Shown here one piece after another: positions 24,584 to 32,130 of a DNA stretch of 33,577 nucleotides. Origin of the DNA: Symbiobacterium sp. GTDB lineage: Bacteria; Bacillota; Sulfobacillia; DUSP01; DYEP01. The notes under the pieces are model-generated. The model saw nothing but the letters and a program-made list of their open reading frames with translations. It ran no database searches and had not been told where the DNA came from. Where the stretch lies: the NCBI GenBank assembly GCA_020725675.1, contig DYEP01000043.1:1-33577 (forward strand), given 5' to 3'. Made by a program: the position numbers and the translations under genes. How positions within the stretch are numbered: the first letter of the stretch is position 1; the number at the start of each line of letters is the position of its first letter.

Positions 24584-25111
24584 GTGCAAATCACCATCCG
24601 AGGGAAGAATATCGAAACCACTGTGGCTCTGAAGGAGTATATCGAAAAGAAGCTCAGCAAACTCGAGAAATACTTTGAAAGTCCCCTTCAGGCGCAGGTT
24701 TCACTTTCCGTGGAGCGCGGCCGCCATATCGTGGAAGTCATGATACCCCTAGACGGCATGTTGCTGAGGGGCGAGGAGGAGACCGGCGATATGTACGCCT
24801 CGGTGGACCTCGTTTTAGAGAAGCTTGAAAGGCAAATAGAGAAGTATAAAACCAGGATATTCCGCAGGCTCAGGCAAGCCGGTAACAAGAGCTATCCACT
24901 CGTGCCTCAGCAGGCGACAGACGAGGAAGGGCCAAGGATCGTAAGGACCAAGAAAGTAACCTTAAAGCCAATGAACGTGGAAGAAGCAGTGTTGCAGATG
25001 GACCTGATCGGGCATGACTTTTTTGTCTTCCTAAATGATGATACTGAAGAGGTAAACGTAGTCTACAAGAGGAAGGACGGCAACTACGGCTGGATCGAGC
25101 CTAAGATATAG
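24584..25111 (+). CDS. hpf: Ribosome hibernation promoting factor, long form
   Basis: Binds the 30S subunit in stationary phase and dimerises ribosomes into inactive 100S particles. About 175 residues. The N-terminal domain (1-100) begins VQITIRGKNIETTVALKEYI and has KKLSKLEKYF; the C-terminal domain (about 120-175) has RTKKVTLKPMNVEEAVLQMD and GHDFFVFLNDDTEEVNVVYK, typical of the long form. Start is GTG 24584 with AAAGGAGTGAGG upstream. The open frame runs further upstream through the intron relic, but that part is not HPF. TATAGT at 24551-24556 may be its -10; no convincing -35 is visible. A terminator follows. Confidence 0.96.
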   Translation: MQITIRGKNIETTVALKEYIEKKLSKLEKYFESPLQAQVSLSVERGRHIVEVMIPLDGMLLRGEEETGDMYASVDLVLEKLERQIEKYKTRIFRRLRQAGNKSYPLVPQQATDEEGPRIVRTKKVTLKPMNVEEAVLQMDLIGHDFFVFLNDDTEEVNVVYKRKDGNYGWIEPKI

Positions 25112-25123
25112 TGTGGGAGACGC

Positions 25124-25160
25124 GGGCGGCGGGAGTCTTCCTGCCGCCCGGATTTGTTTT
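25124..25160 (+). terminator. Intrinsic terminator after hpf
   Basis: GGGCGGCGGGA (25124-25134), loop GTCT, TCCTGCCGCCC (25139-25149): 11 pairs including one G-U, then GGATTTGTTTT. It overlaps the approach to the next gene, which starts 13 bases later. Confidence 0.88.
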
Positions 25161-25172
25161 GGAGGGAACACG

Positions 25173-26279
25173 ATGGTTACGGTTCTTGGGGTGATGTTTG
25201 AAGGCGGACCTATTGAGAGCGACCTGGACAGGGATATCGCTAGGCTGAGGAGCATTTTGGCTTTGGCCACCTTGAAGAAACTGGTCAGGGTGATACCGGA
25301 TGTATTGGTGGTCACAAACAGGACGGATCTAGCAGACGGAGCCAGGGCGCTTGGCGCTTCAATATGGCTATCACCTGATGAGTTTCATTTTGGTACGTAT
25401 CTCCGCCAGGTCGTTGAGCAGTACCGCCCGGAAGCCCTCCTGTACCTTGGTGGCGCTTCGGCTCCACTGGTCACTGAAGAGGAATTTCTGGACATTGTGG
25501 AAATGCTCACGTCGTGCGACCGGGTTGTGGCGGTGAACAACCCAATGTCACCTGACTTAATCGCGTTTCGGCCTTCAGCCCAGTTGCTACACGTTCCAAG
25601 CCCCGACGCTGACAATGTTCTCGGTTATTACCTGAAGGAATCAGGCCTTGCGAGGGTTGTACTACCTGACAATCCAAGATTGAACTTTGATGTAGATACC
25701 CCCACCGACTTTTTGGTCCTTGGTCATACGAAGGAAGGAAAGTCCATCTTAGGTGATGAGCTGATATCCCTGGGCTGGGATGACACCACTATCAGCCGCT
25801 GTGTAGAGATTATGCATACACCGATGAGCGAGGTTGCTCTGTTTGGCCGGGTGGGACCGTCCGCCATGTGGGATGTAAACGCGCACCTTAAATGCAGGTT
25901 GAGAGTATTCTCGGAAGAGAGGGGACTGAAAGCGCTTGGCCGGGAGCACCGCGTGCATTCGTTGATCGGCAGCATCCTTGACATGATGGGTCCAGACCAA
26001 TTCTTCCGGTTGCTCGCATCTCATGCAGACTGTGCATTCATGGATACCCGGGTGTATTTCAGGCACTGGGGAAAATCACCCTCGACGTGGGACAGGTTCC
26101 GATCAGACCTTGGAGACTATCATCTCATAAGCGACCCGACCCTTGCCCGCTTTACAGAAGCGGCGCGCAACGCAGAGCTCCCGGTGGTACTGGGGGGCCA
26201 CTCCCTTGTGTCTGGGGGTATCAGGCTTTTGGTCCAGGAAACATGTGCTATGGATTCTCCTTCGGCGTCCCGGACTTGA
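25173..26279 (+). CDS. Unknown protein with nucleotidyltransferase-like N-terminal domain
   Basis: Not recognised with certainty. 368 residues. Residues 1-190 look like a MobA/CofC-type nucleotidyltransferase fold: VLVVTNRTDLADGARALGAS, an EALLYLGGASAPLVTEEEF block where such enzymes place their metal-binding Asp, and the closing pattern PRLNFDVDTPTDFLVLG, which is typical of these enzymes. The usual N-terminal LAGGxSxRxG loop is absent. The C-terminal half (about 200-368) is of unknown kind, with HRVHSLIGSILDMMGPDQFF and FMDTRVYFRHWGKSPSTWDR. Start is ATG 25173 after GGAGGGAACACG; an upstream GTG at 25113 would read through the hpf terminator. Close spacing after that terminator suggests partial read-through from hpf. 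Confidence 0.65.
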   Translation: MVTVLGVMFEGGPIESDLDRDIARLRSILALATLKKLVRVIPDVLVVTNRTDLADGARALGASIWLSPDEFHFGTYLRQVVEQYRPEALLYLGGASAPLVTEEEFLDIVEMLTSCDRVVAVNNPMSPDLIAFRPSAQLLHVPSPDADNVLGYYLKESGLARVVLPDNPRLNFDVDTPTDFLVLGHTKEGKSILGDELISLGWDDTTISRCVEIMHTPMSEVALFGRVGPSAMWDVNAHLKCRLRVFSEERGLKALGREHRVHSLIGSILDMMGPDQFFRLLASHADCAFMDTRVYFRHWGKSPSTWDRFRSDLGDYHLISDPTLARFTEAARNAELPVVLGGHSLVSGGIRLLVQETCAMDSPSASRT

Positions 26280-26377
26280 TCACGGCATCAGTACCTCGCA
26301 CAGCCGGATAGTTACCTAATGCCGACACACTCTCCTATGTGCCACGTGTTGGCTAAATCGCTGCGCCCTGGGTGCCA

Positions 26378-26407
26378 TTGACACACCGAAGTATTGGATA
26401 CTATAAT
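26378..26407 (+). promoter_or_regulatory. Sigma-A promoter of the symporter gene
   Basis: TTGACA (26378-26383), 18 bases, TATAAT (26402-26407): both hexamers are perfect consensus. Transcript start is predicted near 26414, just before a large hairpin. Confidence 0.85.
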
Positions 26408-26420
26408 GAATTTAAAAGTA

Positions 26421-26486
26421 GTTTCCATTAATAGGGGGGCGCGGTAATCAGTGTAAATTACTCATAGCCCCCTATTTGATGGAAAC
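26421..26486 (+). repeat. 66-base imperfect palindrome in symporter leader
   Basis: GTTTCCAT (26421-26428) pairs with ATGGAAAC (26479-26486). Inside, AATAGGGGGGC pairs with GCCCCCTATT (one extra G, and a short internal loop), and GGTAAT pairs with ATTACT near the tip. It begins about 7 bases after the predicted transcript start and ends shortly before the Shine-Dalgarno. No T-run follows, so it is not a standard terminator. It could be an operator, an mRNA-stabilising hairpin or a small transposon relic. Confidence 0.75.
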
Positions 26487-26509
26487 AATCGGAGAAAGGG
26501 GGAAAGGTT

Positions 26510-27745
26510 GTGCAAAGCACGAAACTTACAACAAGGATACTCATTGGCTTAATAGCCGGTATCGTTGTAGGTCTCCTGCTTGGAAGCAATCCAGGTATCG
26601 CAAACAACTACATCAAACCATTTGGAACTTTGTTTTTGCGGATGATCAGGATGATCATCGTGCCCCTCGTACTGGCCTCTCTTGTCGTCGGGGCTGCCAG
26701 CATGGGTGATGTGAAGAAACTGGGCAGGATCGGCGGCAAGACTATCGCCTACTACCTAATTACTACAGCTATTGCAGTTATCATCGGACTCATCTTAGGT
26801 AATTTGATCGATCCCGGTGTAGGGCTCAGCATTCCTCCTGGCACAACCGTAGAAGCTGCCAAAGCTCCGAACGTAGTGGACACGTTGCTGAACATCATTC
26901 CAGATAACCCGCTAAATGCCCTGGTAGCTGGCAATATGCTTCAGATCATTGCGTTTGCTCTCTTCCTGGGCGTGGGGGTCACGCTTGTCGGAGATAAGGG
27001 CAAGCCGTTCCTCAGCTTCTTTGATAGCATGGCTGAGGTAATGTACAAGATCACCGCAGTTGTGATGTCCTATGCTCCCATTGGCGTGTTTGCTCTCATT
27101 ACCCCGGTAGTAGCCGTGAACGGGCCTTCCGTGTTGCTGCCCCTTGCGAAGGTAATCATCGCTGTGTATCTTGGATGCTTCCTGCACGCTGCGTTGGTAT
27201 ACTCTTCGCTGGTGAAGGCCTTTGCCAAAATGAACCCGCTGACTTTCTTCAAAGGTGCGTTGCCTGCGACCACCGTTGCTTTCAGTACCTGCAGTAGTGC
27301 TGGAACTTTGCCAGTTACTATAAAGAGTACTAGGGACAACCTTGGTGTGTCTGAGAGCATATCCAGCTTTGTATTGCCGCTGGGCGCAACCGTAAACATG
27401 GACGGTACGGCGCTGTACCAGGGGGTCTGTGCGCTCTTTGTAGCCCAGTTGTACGGACTAGAGCTGACCCTTGCGCAGCAGCTGACCATTGTGCTTACGG
27501 CAACTCTGGCATCTATCGGGACAGCAGGGGTCCCTGGCGCAGGCTTCATCATGCTGACAATGGTGCTGACCTCCGTCGGTCTGCCTCTGGAAGGTTCCGC
27601 CCTGATAGCGGGTATCGACAGAGTTCTTGACATGGCCCGCACCTCCATCAACGTAACAGGAGATATATCAGCGGCAGTAGTGATAGCTGCTACTGAAAAA
27701 GAATTGAACGTACCCAGGGAGACCGACCGCGCAGTTACTGCGTGA
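26510..27745 (+). CDS. Dicarboxylate/amino acid:cation symporter
   Basis: Integral membrane transporter of the DAACS family (GltP/DctA/GltPh type), importing dicarboxylates or acidic amino acids with H+ or Na+. The 411 residues form about eight membrane helices plus two re-entrant hairpins. Landmarks are FLRMIRMIIVPLVLASLVVG, the serine-rich hairpin motif TCSSAGTLPVT, the cation-binding LGATVNMDGTALYQG (Asn296 onward) and IGTAGVPGAGFIM. The substrate cannot be fixed from sequence. Start is GTG 26510 with AGAAAGGGGGAAAGG upstream. It is a single-gene unit with a consensus sigma-A promoter, the unusual leader hairpin and its own terminator. Confidence 0.95.
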   Translation: MQSTKLTTRILIGLIAGIVVGLLLGSNPGIANNYIKPFGTLFLRMIRMIIVPLVLASLVVGAASMGDVKKLGRIGGKTIAYYLITTAIAVIIGLILGNLIDPGVGLSIPPGTTVEAAKAPNVVDTLLNIIPDNPLNALVAGNMLQIIAFALFLGVGVTLVGDKGKPFLSFFDSMAEVMYKITAVVMSYAPIGVFALITPVVAVNGPSVLLPLAKVIIAVYLGCFLHAALVYSSLVKAFAKMNPLTFFKGALPATTVAFSTCSSAGTLPVTIKSTRDNLGVSESISSFVLPLGATVNMDGTALYQGVCALFVAQLYGLELTLAQQLTIVLTATLASIGTAGVPGAGFIMLTMVLTSVGLPLEGSALIAGIDRVLDMARTSINVTGDISAAVVIAATEKELNVPRETDRAVTA

Positions 27746-27778
27746 TACATCCCGTGGATAATCGCAGTAGCCCTTGGA

Positions 27779-27806
27779 GAAGCCCGAGCGATTTCGGGCT
27801 TCTTCA
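27779..27806 (+). terminator. Intrinsic terminator after the symporter gene
   Basis: GAAGCCCGA (27779-27787), loop GCGATT, TCGGGCTTC (27794-27802), then TTCAC. The stem is strong and the T-run short. Confidence 0.8.
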
Positions 27807-27984
27807 CGTGACTCAAACAAAGGGGTTTTTCAACTTTGCTGCCGAAATGATGCCACTTCCAAGTTTAAGCAAATACAGTAAAAAAAAGATCCATTAATGA
27901 CGATATGTGAGTATAGAAGGGGTAACAAGCAATTTTTCGTAGTTTTCCAGTTTGTAACAAAATGTGCGTATTTATGGAAGAGCT

Positions 27985-28013
27985 GCAGGAGATTCTCCCC
28001 ATGTCTCGAATTA
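27985..28013 (+). promoter_or_regulatory. Possible sigma-H type promoter
   Basis: GCAGGAGAT (27985-27993) against RnAGGAwWW, 11 bases, then CTCGAATTA (28005-28013) against RnnGAATww. Two positions mismatch. The start near 28018 would suit the ribosome site at 28034. If real, it places the unknown gene and perhaps the HD-GYP genes in the transition-state regulon. The rest of 27807-27984 is AT-rich and shows no gene. Confidence 0.35.
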
Positions 28014-28047
28014 TGTAGATTGATTAAGCGCCAAGAGGGGCGTGTGC

Positions 28048-28689
28048 ATGGTCAAGAACACTGACACTGTCAACTACGAGAGCATAATACGTCGCGTGAA
28101 AGATGTGATTTCTGCCAGGGTGACTACAGAGGAAGACGGAGAAATCAAAGAAGTGCACGTGCTCGCAAGGGCTGGGCGGCACCCGAGGCAGATTATGAAA
28201 GATGTGGAGTCAGCCTTGTTGAGTTCATTTGGATCGAGCGTGAGTCAGAAGAAGATCAGCGTAGCCCAAATACAAGAGGAGTTGGATGAACAACTGCACG
28301 GAGCGCGGTTAAGACTGGAGTCGGTTTCCGCCCACACGTCCGGGACCAGTTTTGAAGCCCGCGTGAGGCTACGCTACGAAAACGAATTGGTGGAAGGCAC
28401 CGCGAAGGGCGCTGCTTCGCCTAGCAACAAGTTGCGTCTTGTGGCTGAAGCGACTCTCGCAGCGGTGGCAGAGTACTTCCGGGCAGACTACCTGTTTGCG
28501 CTGGAAGACGTGGCAACCCTGCGCCTTGGGATGAGGGATGTAGCGGTCGTTTCGCTGGTTTTCATCTCAAATGAAGGGGAAGAACCACTTACTGGTTCGA
28601 GCCTGATCAAGAACGATGAACGGGAGGCGGTTTCTCGGGCAACTCTTGACGCGGTCAACCGTCAGTTCTCGTGGCTGGTCCGAAGGTAA
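28048..28689 (+). CDS. Conserved protein of unknown function
   Basis: I do not recognise an assigned function. About 213 residues from ATG 28048, seven bases after AGAGGGG; a GTG at 28042 is too close to that site. The N-terminal 75 residues read SARVTTEEDGEIKEVHVLAR, then RHPRQIMKDVESALLSSFG and QKKISVAQI, a pattern that looks like a small alpha-beta regulatory domain. The rest (about 90-213) has two beta-rich repeats with RLRYENELVEGTAKGAA and LEDVATLRLGMRDVAVVSLV. No membrane segment or signal peptide is seen. It precedes a peptide gene and two HD-GYP genes in the same direction and may belong to their regulatory unit. Confidence 0.75.
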   Translation: MVKNTDTVNYESIIRRVKDVISARVTTEEDGEIKEVHVLARAGRHPRQIMKDVESALLSSFGSSVSQKKISVAQIQEELDEQLHGARLRLESVSAHTSGTSFEARVRLRYENELVEGTAKGAASPSNKLRLVAEATLAAVAEYFRADYLFALEDVATLRLGMRDVAVVSLVFISNEGEEPLTGSSLIKNDEREAVSRATLDAVNRQFSWLVRR

Positions 28690-28706
28690 GACACGTTTTT
28701 AATTGT

Positions 28707-28898
28707 GCGAACCGGTGACCCGTGTTGTCTAAGCGGAGCCACTTTGCTCAAGGAGCGGAATAAGAGCAAAGTCTAACTGCGGCGGAGGTAACTTCTAAAA
28801 TGGCAAGATTGCTTAAGGTTCTCGCTGCGCTTCTTGCGCTTGTTCTGGCTGGCGGCGCCACAATTCAGGTAGGTTAACCGGTTGGGTCACCGGTTCGC
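28707..28898 (+). repeat. 15-bp perfect inverted repeat enclosing a peptide gene
   Basis: GCGAACCGGTGACCC (28707-28721) is the exact reverse complement of GGGTCACCGGTTCGC (28884-28898). Between them lie a second inverted repeat, ACTTTGCTC (28741-28749) with GAGCAAAGT (28764-28772), and the 25-codon gene at 28800. The 3' arm can also fold locally (AACCGGT 28876-28882 with ACCGGTT 28889-28895), so alternative RNA structures are possible. No T-run follows. Confidence 0.8.
28800..28877 (+). CDS. 25-residue hydrophobic peptide
   Basis: A very short gene with good support: GCGGAGG (28782-28788) lies 11 bases before ATG 28800. The product begins MARLLKVLAALLALVLAG and ends GATIQVG. Two basic residues, Arg3 and Lys6, come before a Leu/Ala-rich helix, and small residues (AGGA) near position 17-20 look like a signal-peptidase site. 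It may be a membrane microprotein, or a leader whose short C-terminal piece is released as a signal. It lies within an inverted repeat, 111 bases after the unknown gene and 46 before the first HD-GYP gene. No known family is recognised. Confidence 0.55.
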   Translation: MARLLKVLAALLALVLAGGATIQVG

Positions 28899-28923
28899 GA
28901 TTTGAGGGGAGCAATAATAGACA

Positions 28924-30216
28924 ATGCCGCGGTTGCAATGGAGCAGACTTTATGCACTCATCGTCACTACTACCGGGTTACTCCTCTTGGTATCCTGGTG
29001 GCCTGCTCTCAGGCAGCACGCCTGGGAACAGGTCGCGTTTTTTTCTTTGCTGGCGCTGGCAGCGGAGGCAATGCCCGTCACCCTTCCCCGCCGTGACGGT
29101 ACGGTGTCAGTAAGTTTCGCCATATTCTTCGCCACGATAATTGTGCTTGGCCCAGAAGCTGCCGCATGGGTCGCTGCAATCGGGTCTATCAGGGTGAAAG
29201 ACCTTCGGGGCCAGACTCCCATTGATATGGTACTTTTCAACAGGGGCATGGTCGCGCTCGTTGCGGGGCTTTCCGGACTTGCTTATAGGGCGGCGGGCGG
29301 TACTGTCGGAGCCGTAAGTGCCCTGAGTGATGTTGTACCACTGGCCCTGTGTGCGGTTGTATATGCTCTCACTAATGTCACGTTTGTCGTATTTTTCCTT
29401 GCCTTAAGGCAGAAAATGTCCATCTGGGGAGTATGGGCGCTGAACCTGAAGTGGTTGCTGCCTAACTATCTTGCGCTGGCGCCCATTGGGTCTCTGCTTG
29501 CCTCGAGCTACCTCAGATCTGGACCTGTCGGGATAGGTCTCTTTTTCCTTCCGCTTCTTATGGCGAGGTATTCCTTTCAAAGGTTCATTGACATGAGGCG
29601 GATGTACTTGGACACAGTCAGAGCGCTCACCACTGCGCTTGAGGCCAAGGACCCGTACACAAAGGGGCATTCAGAACGGGTTGCGCAGTTGTCAGTGAAA
29701 CTGGGGCGCAAGATGAATTTGCCCGAGGATCAAGTAGAATTGCTCGAATATGTCGGCCTACTGCACGATATCGGGAAGATCGGCGTTCGTGATTCAGTAC
29801 TTAAAAAGCCGGGCATTTTTGCTTCAGAGGAATATGCCGAGATGCAGAGGCACCCCGTTATCGGCGGTCAGATCATTAGGGATATACGCCTTCTAGGGAA
29901 GGCTGCGTCCTGGGTACGATATCACCATGAAAGGTGGGATGGTGCGGGCTTCCCGGAAGGGCTCGCGGGGGAAGAGATACCACTTGGAGCGAGGATCATC
30001 GCGGTATGCGATGCATTTGACGCTATTACCTCAGAGCGACCGTACAAGCGCGCATTCAGCATTGCAGAGGCCAGACGCGAGGTGATGAGGGGCTCCGGCA
30101 CGCAATTTGATCCTGCAGTGGTATCGGCACTCATGGAAGTCACGCAAGCGGAGTACGAAGAAGAATTAAGGGCCGTTCAGGCACAGACCGAAGCCGCAGC
30201 ATCTCGAGACGCATAG
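28924..30216 (+). CDS. Membrane HD-GYP protein, probable c-di-GMP phosphodiesterase
   Basis: Predicted to hydrolyse cyclic di-GMP. 430 residues: a membrane domain with about six helices (about 8-215), then an HD-GYP domain (about 225-415). Motifs are TKGHSERVAQLSVKLG, LLHDIGKIGVRD (His281-Asp282, Lys285), HHERWDGAGFPEGL and AVCDAFDAITSERPYKRA. The GYP triplet is GFP (342-344), a conservative change; metal-binding His and Asp positions look intact. Start is ATG 28924; the nearest ribosome site, GAGGGGAG (28903-28910), is 13 bases away, so the start is a little uncertain. The membrane domain resembles that of the GGDEF protein at 11056. The next gene begins 16 bases after its stop. Confidence 0.9.
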   Translation: MPRLQWSRLYALIVTTTGLLLLVSWWPALRQHAWEQVAFFSLLALAAEAMPVTLPRRDGTVSVSFAIFFATIIVLGPEAAAWVAAIGSIRVKDLRGQTPIDMVLFNRGMVALVAGLSGLAYRAAGGTVGAVSALSDVVPLALCAVVYALTNVTFVVFFLALRQKMSIWGVWALNLKWLLPNYLALAPIGSLLASSYLRSGPVGIGLFFLPLLMARYSFQRFIDMRRMYLDTVRALTTALEAKDPYTKGHSERVAQLSVKLGRKMNLPEDQVELLEYVGLLHDIGKIGVRDSVLKKPGIFASEEYAEMQRHPVIGGQIIRDIRLLGKAASWVRYHHERWDGAGFPEGLAGEEIPLGARIIAVCDAFDAITSERPYKRAFSIAEARREVMRGSGTQFDPAVVSALMEVTQAEYEEELRAVQAQTEAAASRDA

Positions 30217-30232
30217 CCGGGGGAGGAGTCAG

Positions 30233-31537
30233 GTGGCCGGATATTCTTCCAACTATAGAAGATATATTGTGGCTGTATGCGCTGGGACTCTTCTCATGGC
30301 GGGATACCTCGTGTTCACTCGCGTCAGGGTTACCGCGGCGCTTGGTTTCTTTGTACTTCTCACTGCGCTCTTGAGGTTGATCCCTATCGATCTGGACGCC
30401 ACCGCCCAGCTTGACATAACACCCTCAGCGGACCTTTCCGCTATTATCCTGCTGACTCCCCATGCTTCCATGATTTCGGCGCTGCTTGGGCGTGTGTTGT
30501 CTGAGGTAGTCCACAAGGAACGCTGGAAGACAGCGGACCTGATGGATATGGTTGCCTGGTACAGGTCGTGTGAACCAGCACTTGCCACGTTGGTGGCGGG
30601 GTTTGGTTACCGACTGCTTGAGGGCATAAAGCCTGGGACCTCGTTTATCTGGGTTGTGTTGCCTCTGTCCGGGGCTGCCATTGTATACTACTTCACCCTC
30701 ACTTGTCTTAAGTCGCTCGAGGAACACAAAAGGTACCGTGTAAACTTCTGGATAGCCTTCAGGGTCAACCTGAAAAACCCACTCGGAATGGTCGTAAATC
30801 CCGTTCTTGGCCTGGCGACCGCCGCGTTCTATTACTACCAGGACCTGGGCGGGTTCGGGATCATGCTATTTGTGGTGTCCCTGCTTGTTGTCATTTATGC
30901 TACTCGATTATTTGTAGACATGAAAGTGGTACACAGACACACCATCGAAGCGCTAGTAAGTTCGATCGAGGACAAAGAACCACTGTCTCGAGGGCACAGC
31001 ATCAACACTGCGCATCTTGCGGCGGCCATTGCCAGAAAGATGGGGCTTGACGAGGCAAAAGTGACGGAAATTTACTGGGCAGGGCTCTTGCATGACGTGG
31101 GTAACCTTGGTACCGATGAACGCCTCTTGGCGCATCCTGGGCCGCTCAGAGAGGATCAATTCGCTCTGATACAGAATCACTGCGTAGTAGGCGCAGGGCT
31201 TGTATCCAACGTCCCTTTTTTGAAAAACACCGAACGGGCGATTCTTTACCACCATGAGCACTACGACGGCACGGGTTACCCTGCTGGCTTAGCAGGCAAC
31301 CACATACCACTTGAAGCAAGGGTGTTGGCGTGTGCAGAGGCGTTCGACGCCATGATACAGGACCGTCCCTACAGGAGGGCGCTCCCCCTCCACGAGGCTT
31401 ACGAGGAGATAGTTAAGATGTCCGGTCGCAAGTTGGACCCGGATGTGGTGGCAGTGTTCAAAGAAGTATTTAAGGACATAGAGAGGATGGGTCTTGATGT
31501 TTTCCGGCGCCATCATAGTCTCGATACTAATCGGTAA
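30233..31537 (+). CDS. Membrane HD-GYP protein with altered catalytic positions
   Basis: 434 residues: membrane domain (about 10-225) and HD-GYP domain (about 235-425). HHEHYDGTGYPAGL is canonical (GYP 348-350). HDIGK, however, reads HDVGN (His287 to Asn291), and the usual metal-binding Asp of the xxDAFDAM motif is Glu369 in CAEAFDAM. It may be slower, use other metals, or serve as a c-di-GMP sensor. Start is GTG 30233 after GGGGAGGAG. It lies 16 bases after the first HD-GYP gene and overlaps the next gene by 41 bases, so the three form one operon. Tandem duplication of the first HD-GYP gene followed by divergence is likely. Confidence 0.88.
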   Translation: MAGYSSNYRRYIVAVCAGTLLMAGYLVFTRVRVTAALGFFVLLTALLRLIPIDLDATAQLDITPSADLSAIILLTPHASMISALLGRVLSEVVHKERWKTADLMDMVAWYRSCEPALATLVAGFGYRLLEGIKPGTSFIWVVLPLSGAAIVYYFTLTCLKSLEEHKRYRVNFWIAFRVNLKNPLGMVVNPVLGLATAAFYYYQDLGGFGIMLFVVSLLVVIYATRLFVDMKVVHRHTIEALVSSIEDKEPLSRGHSINTAHLAAAIARKMGLDEAKVTEIYWAGLLHDVGNLGTDERLLAHPGPLREDQFALIQNHCVVGAGLVSNVPFLKNTERAILYHHEHYDGTGYPAGLAGNHIPLEARVLACAEAFDAMIQDRPYRRALPLHEAYEEIVKMSGRKLDPDVVAVFKEVFKDIERMGLDVFRRHHSLDTNR

Positions 31538-32099
31538 GCTGAGAAAAGGTTCGATTCGGGCGCTCGCCCTGATACCCTTCAGGCGGCTATACCTCATCTT
31601 CCTTTCTTATGGCATTCAGTTTGCGCTCATGATCGGGCTCGTGCCTGGTGGGGCGCGGTACGTACCCCCGCTGTTGCACCTGATTTCATACGTACTTCTC
31701 TTTGCTGCACTGCTTTCTAACTGGCGGCTGCCCGGCATTCCACTGCTTTTTTCTGGGAGTGCGTTAAATGCAGTGGTCATATTCGCCAACGGAGGGCGAA
31801 TGCCGGTAAGTCTTACTCACCTACAGAGAGCGGGGCTCACCAACTACATACAGCTGTTGCTCGCTGATGGTAGCAGGAGCCATCAGCTGATCAGCGAATC
31901 TACGCGGCTGTCTTTTCTCGGGGATGTCATGGTCATGCCACCACCATATCCTCGGCCGTTTGTGTTCAGCATAGGAGATGTGCTTTTGGCTTTGGGACTT
32001 TTTCTCTTAATCCAGTGGGGAATGAAACTCAGCGAGACGGCGGACAAGGCCTCTTTTGTGCAGGAATGCTCGAGAGACAGCAAGCCCGTGCCGTTTTGA
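31497..32099 (+). CDS. DUF5317-like membrane protein
   Basis: Unknown function. About 200 residues with five probable membrane segments (near 1-15, 28-50, 57-75, 79-95 and 160-180). Conserved-looking parts are NAVVIFANGGRMPVSLTHLQ and FSIGDVLLALGLFLLIQWGM, which recall DUF5317 proteins. These are often found beside HD-GYP genes in Clostridia. ATG 31497 (or TTG 31494) lies within the end of the HD-GYP gene, so translation is coupled. The C-terminal 20 residues are polar. Confidence 0.75.
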   Translation: MFSGAIIVSILIGKLRKGSIRALALIPFRRLYLIFLSYGIQFALMIGLVPGGARYVPPLLHLISYVLLFAALLSNWRLPGIPLLFSGSALNAVVIFANGGRMPVSLTHLQRAGLTNYIQLLLADGSRSHQLISESTRLSFLGDVMVMPPPYPRPFVFSIGDVLLALGLFLLIQWGMKLSETADKASFVQECSRDSKPVPF

Positions 32100-32124
32100 A
32101 CGGCCCCGGGAAACCTGCTATAAT
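32096..32124 (+). promoter_or_regulatory. Sigma-A promoter upstream of an untranslated stretch
   Basis: TTGAAC (32096-32101), exactly 17 bases, TATAAT (32119-32124). It lies at the 3' end of the DUF5317-like gene, with a predicted start near 32131. Confidence 0.7.
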
Positions 32125-32130
32125 TGGAGC

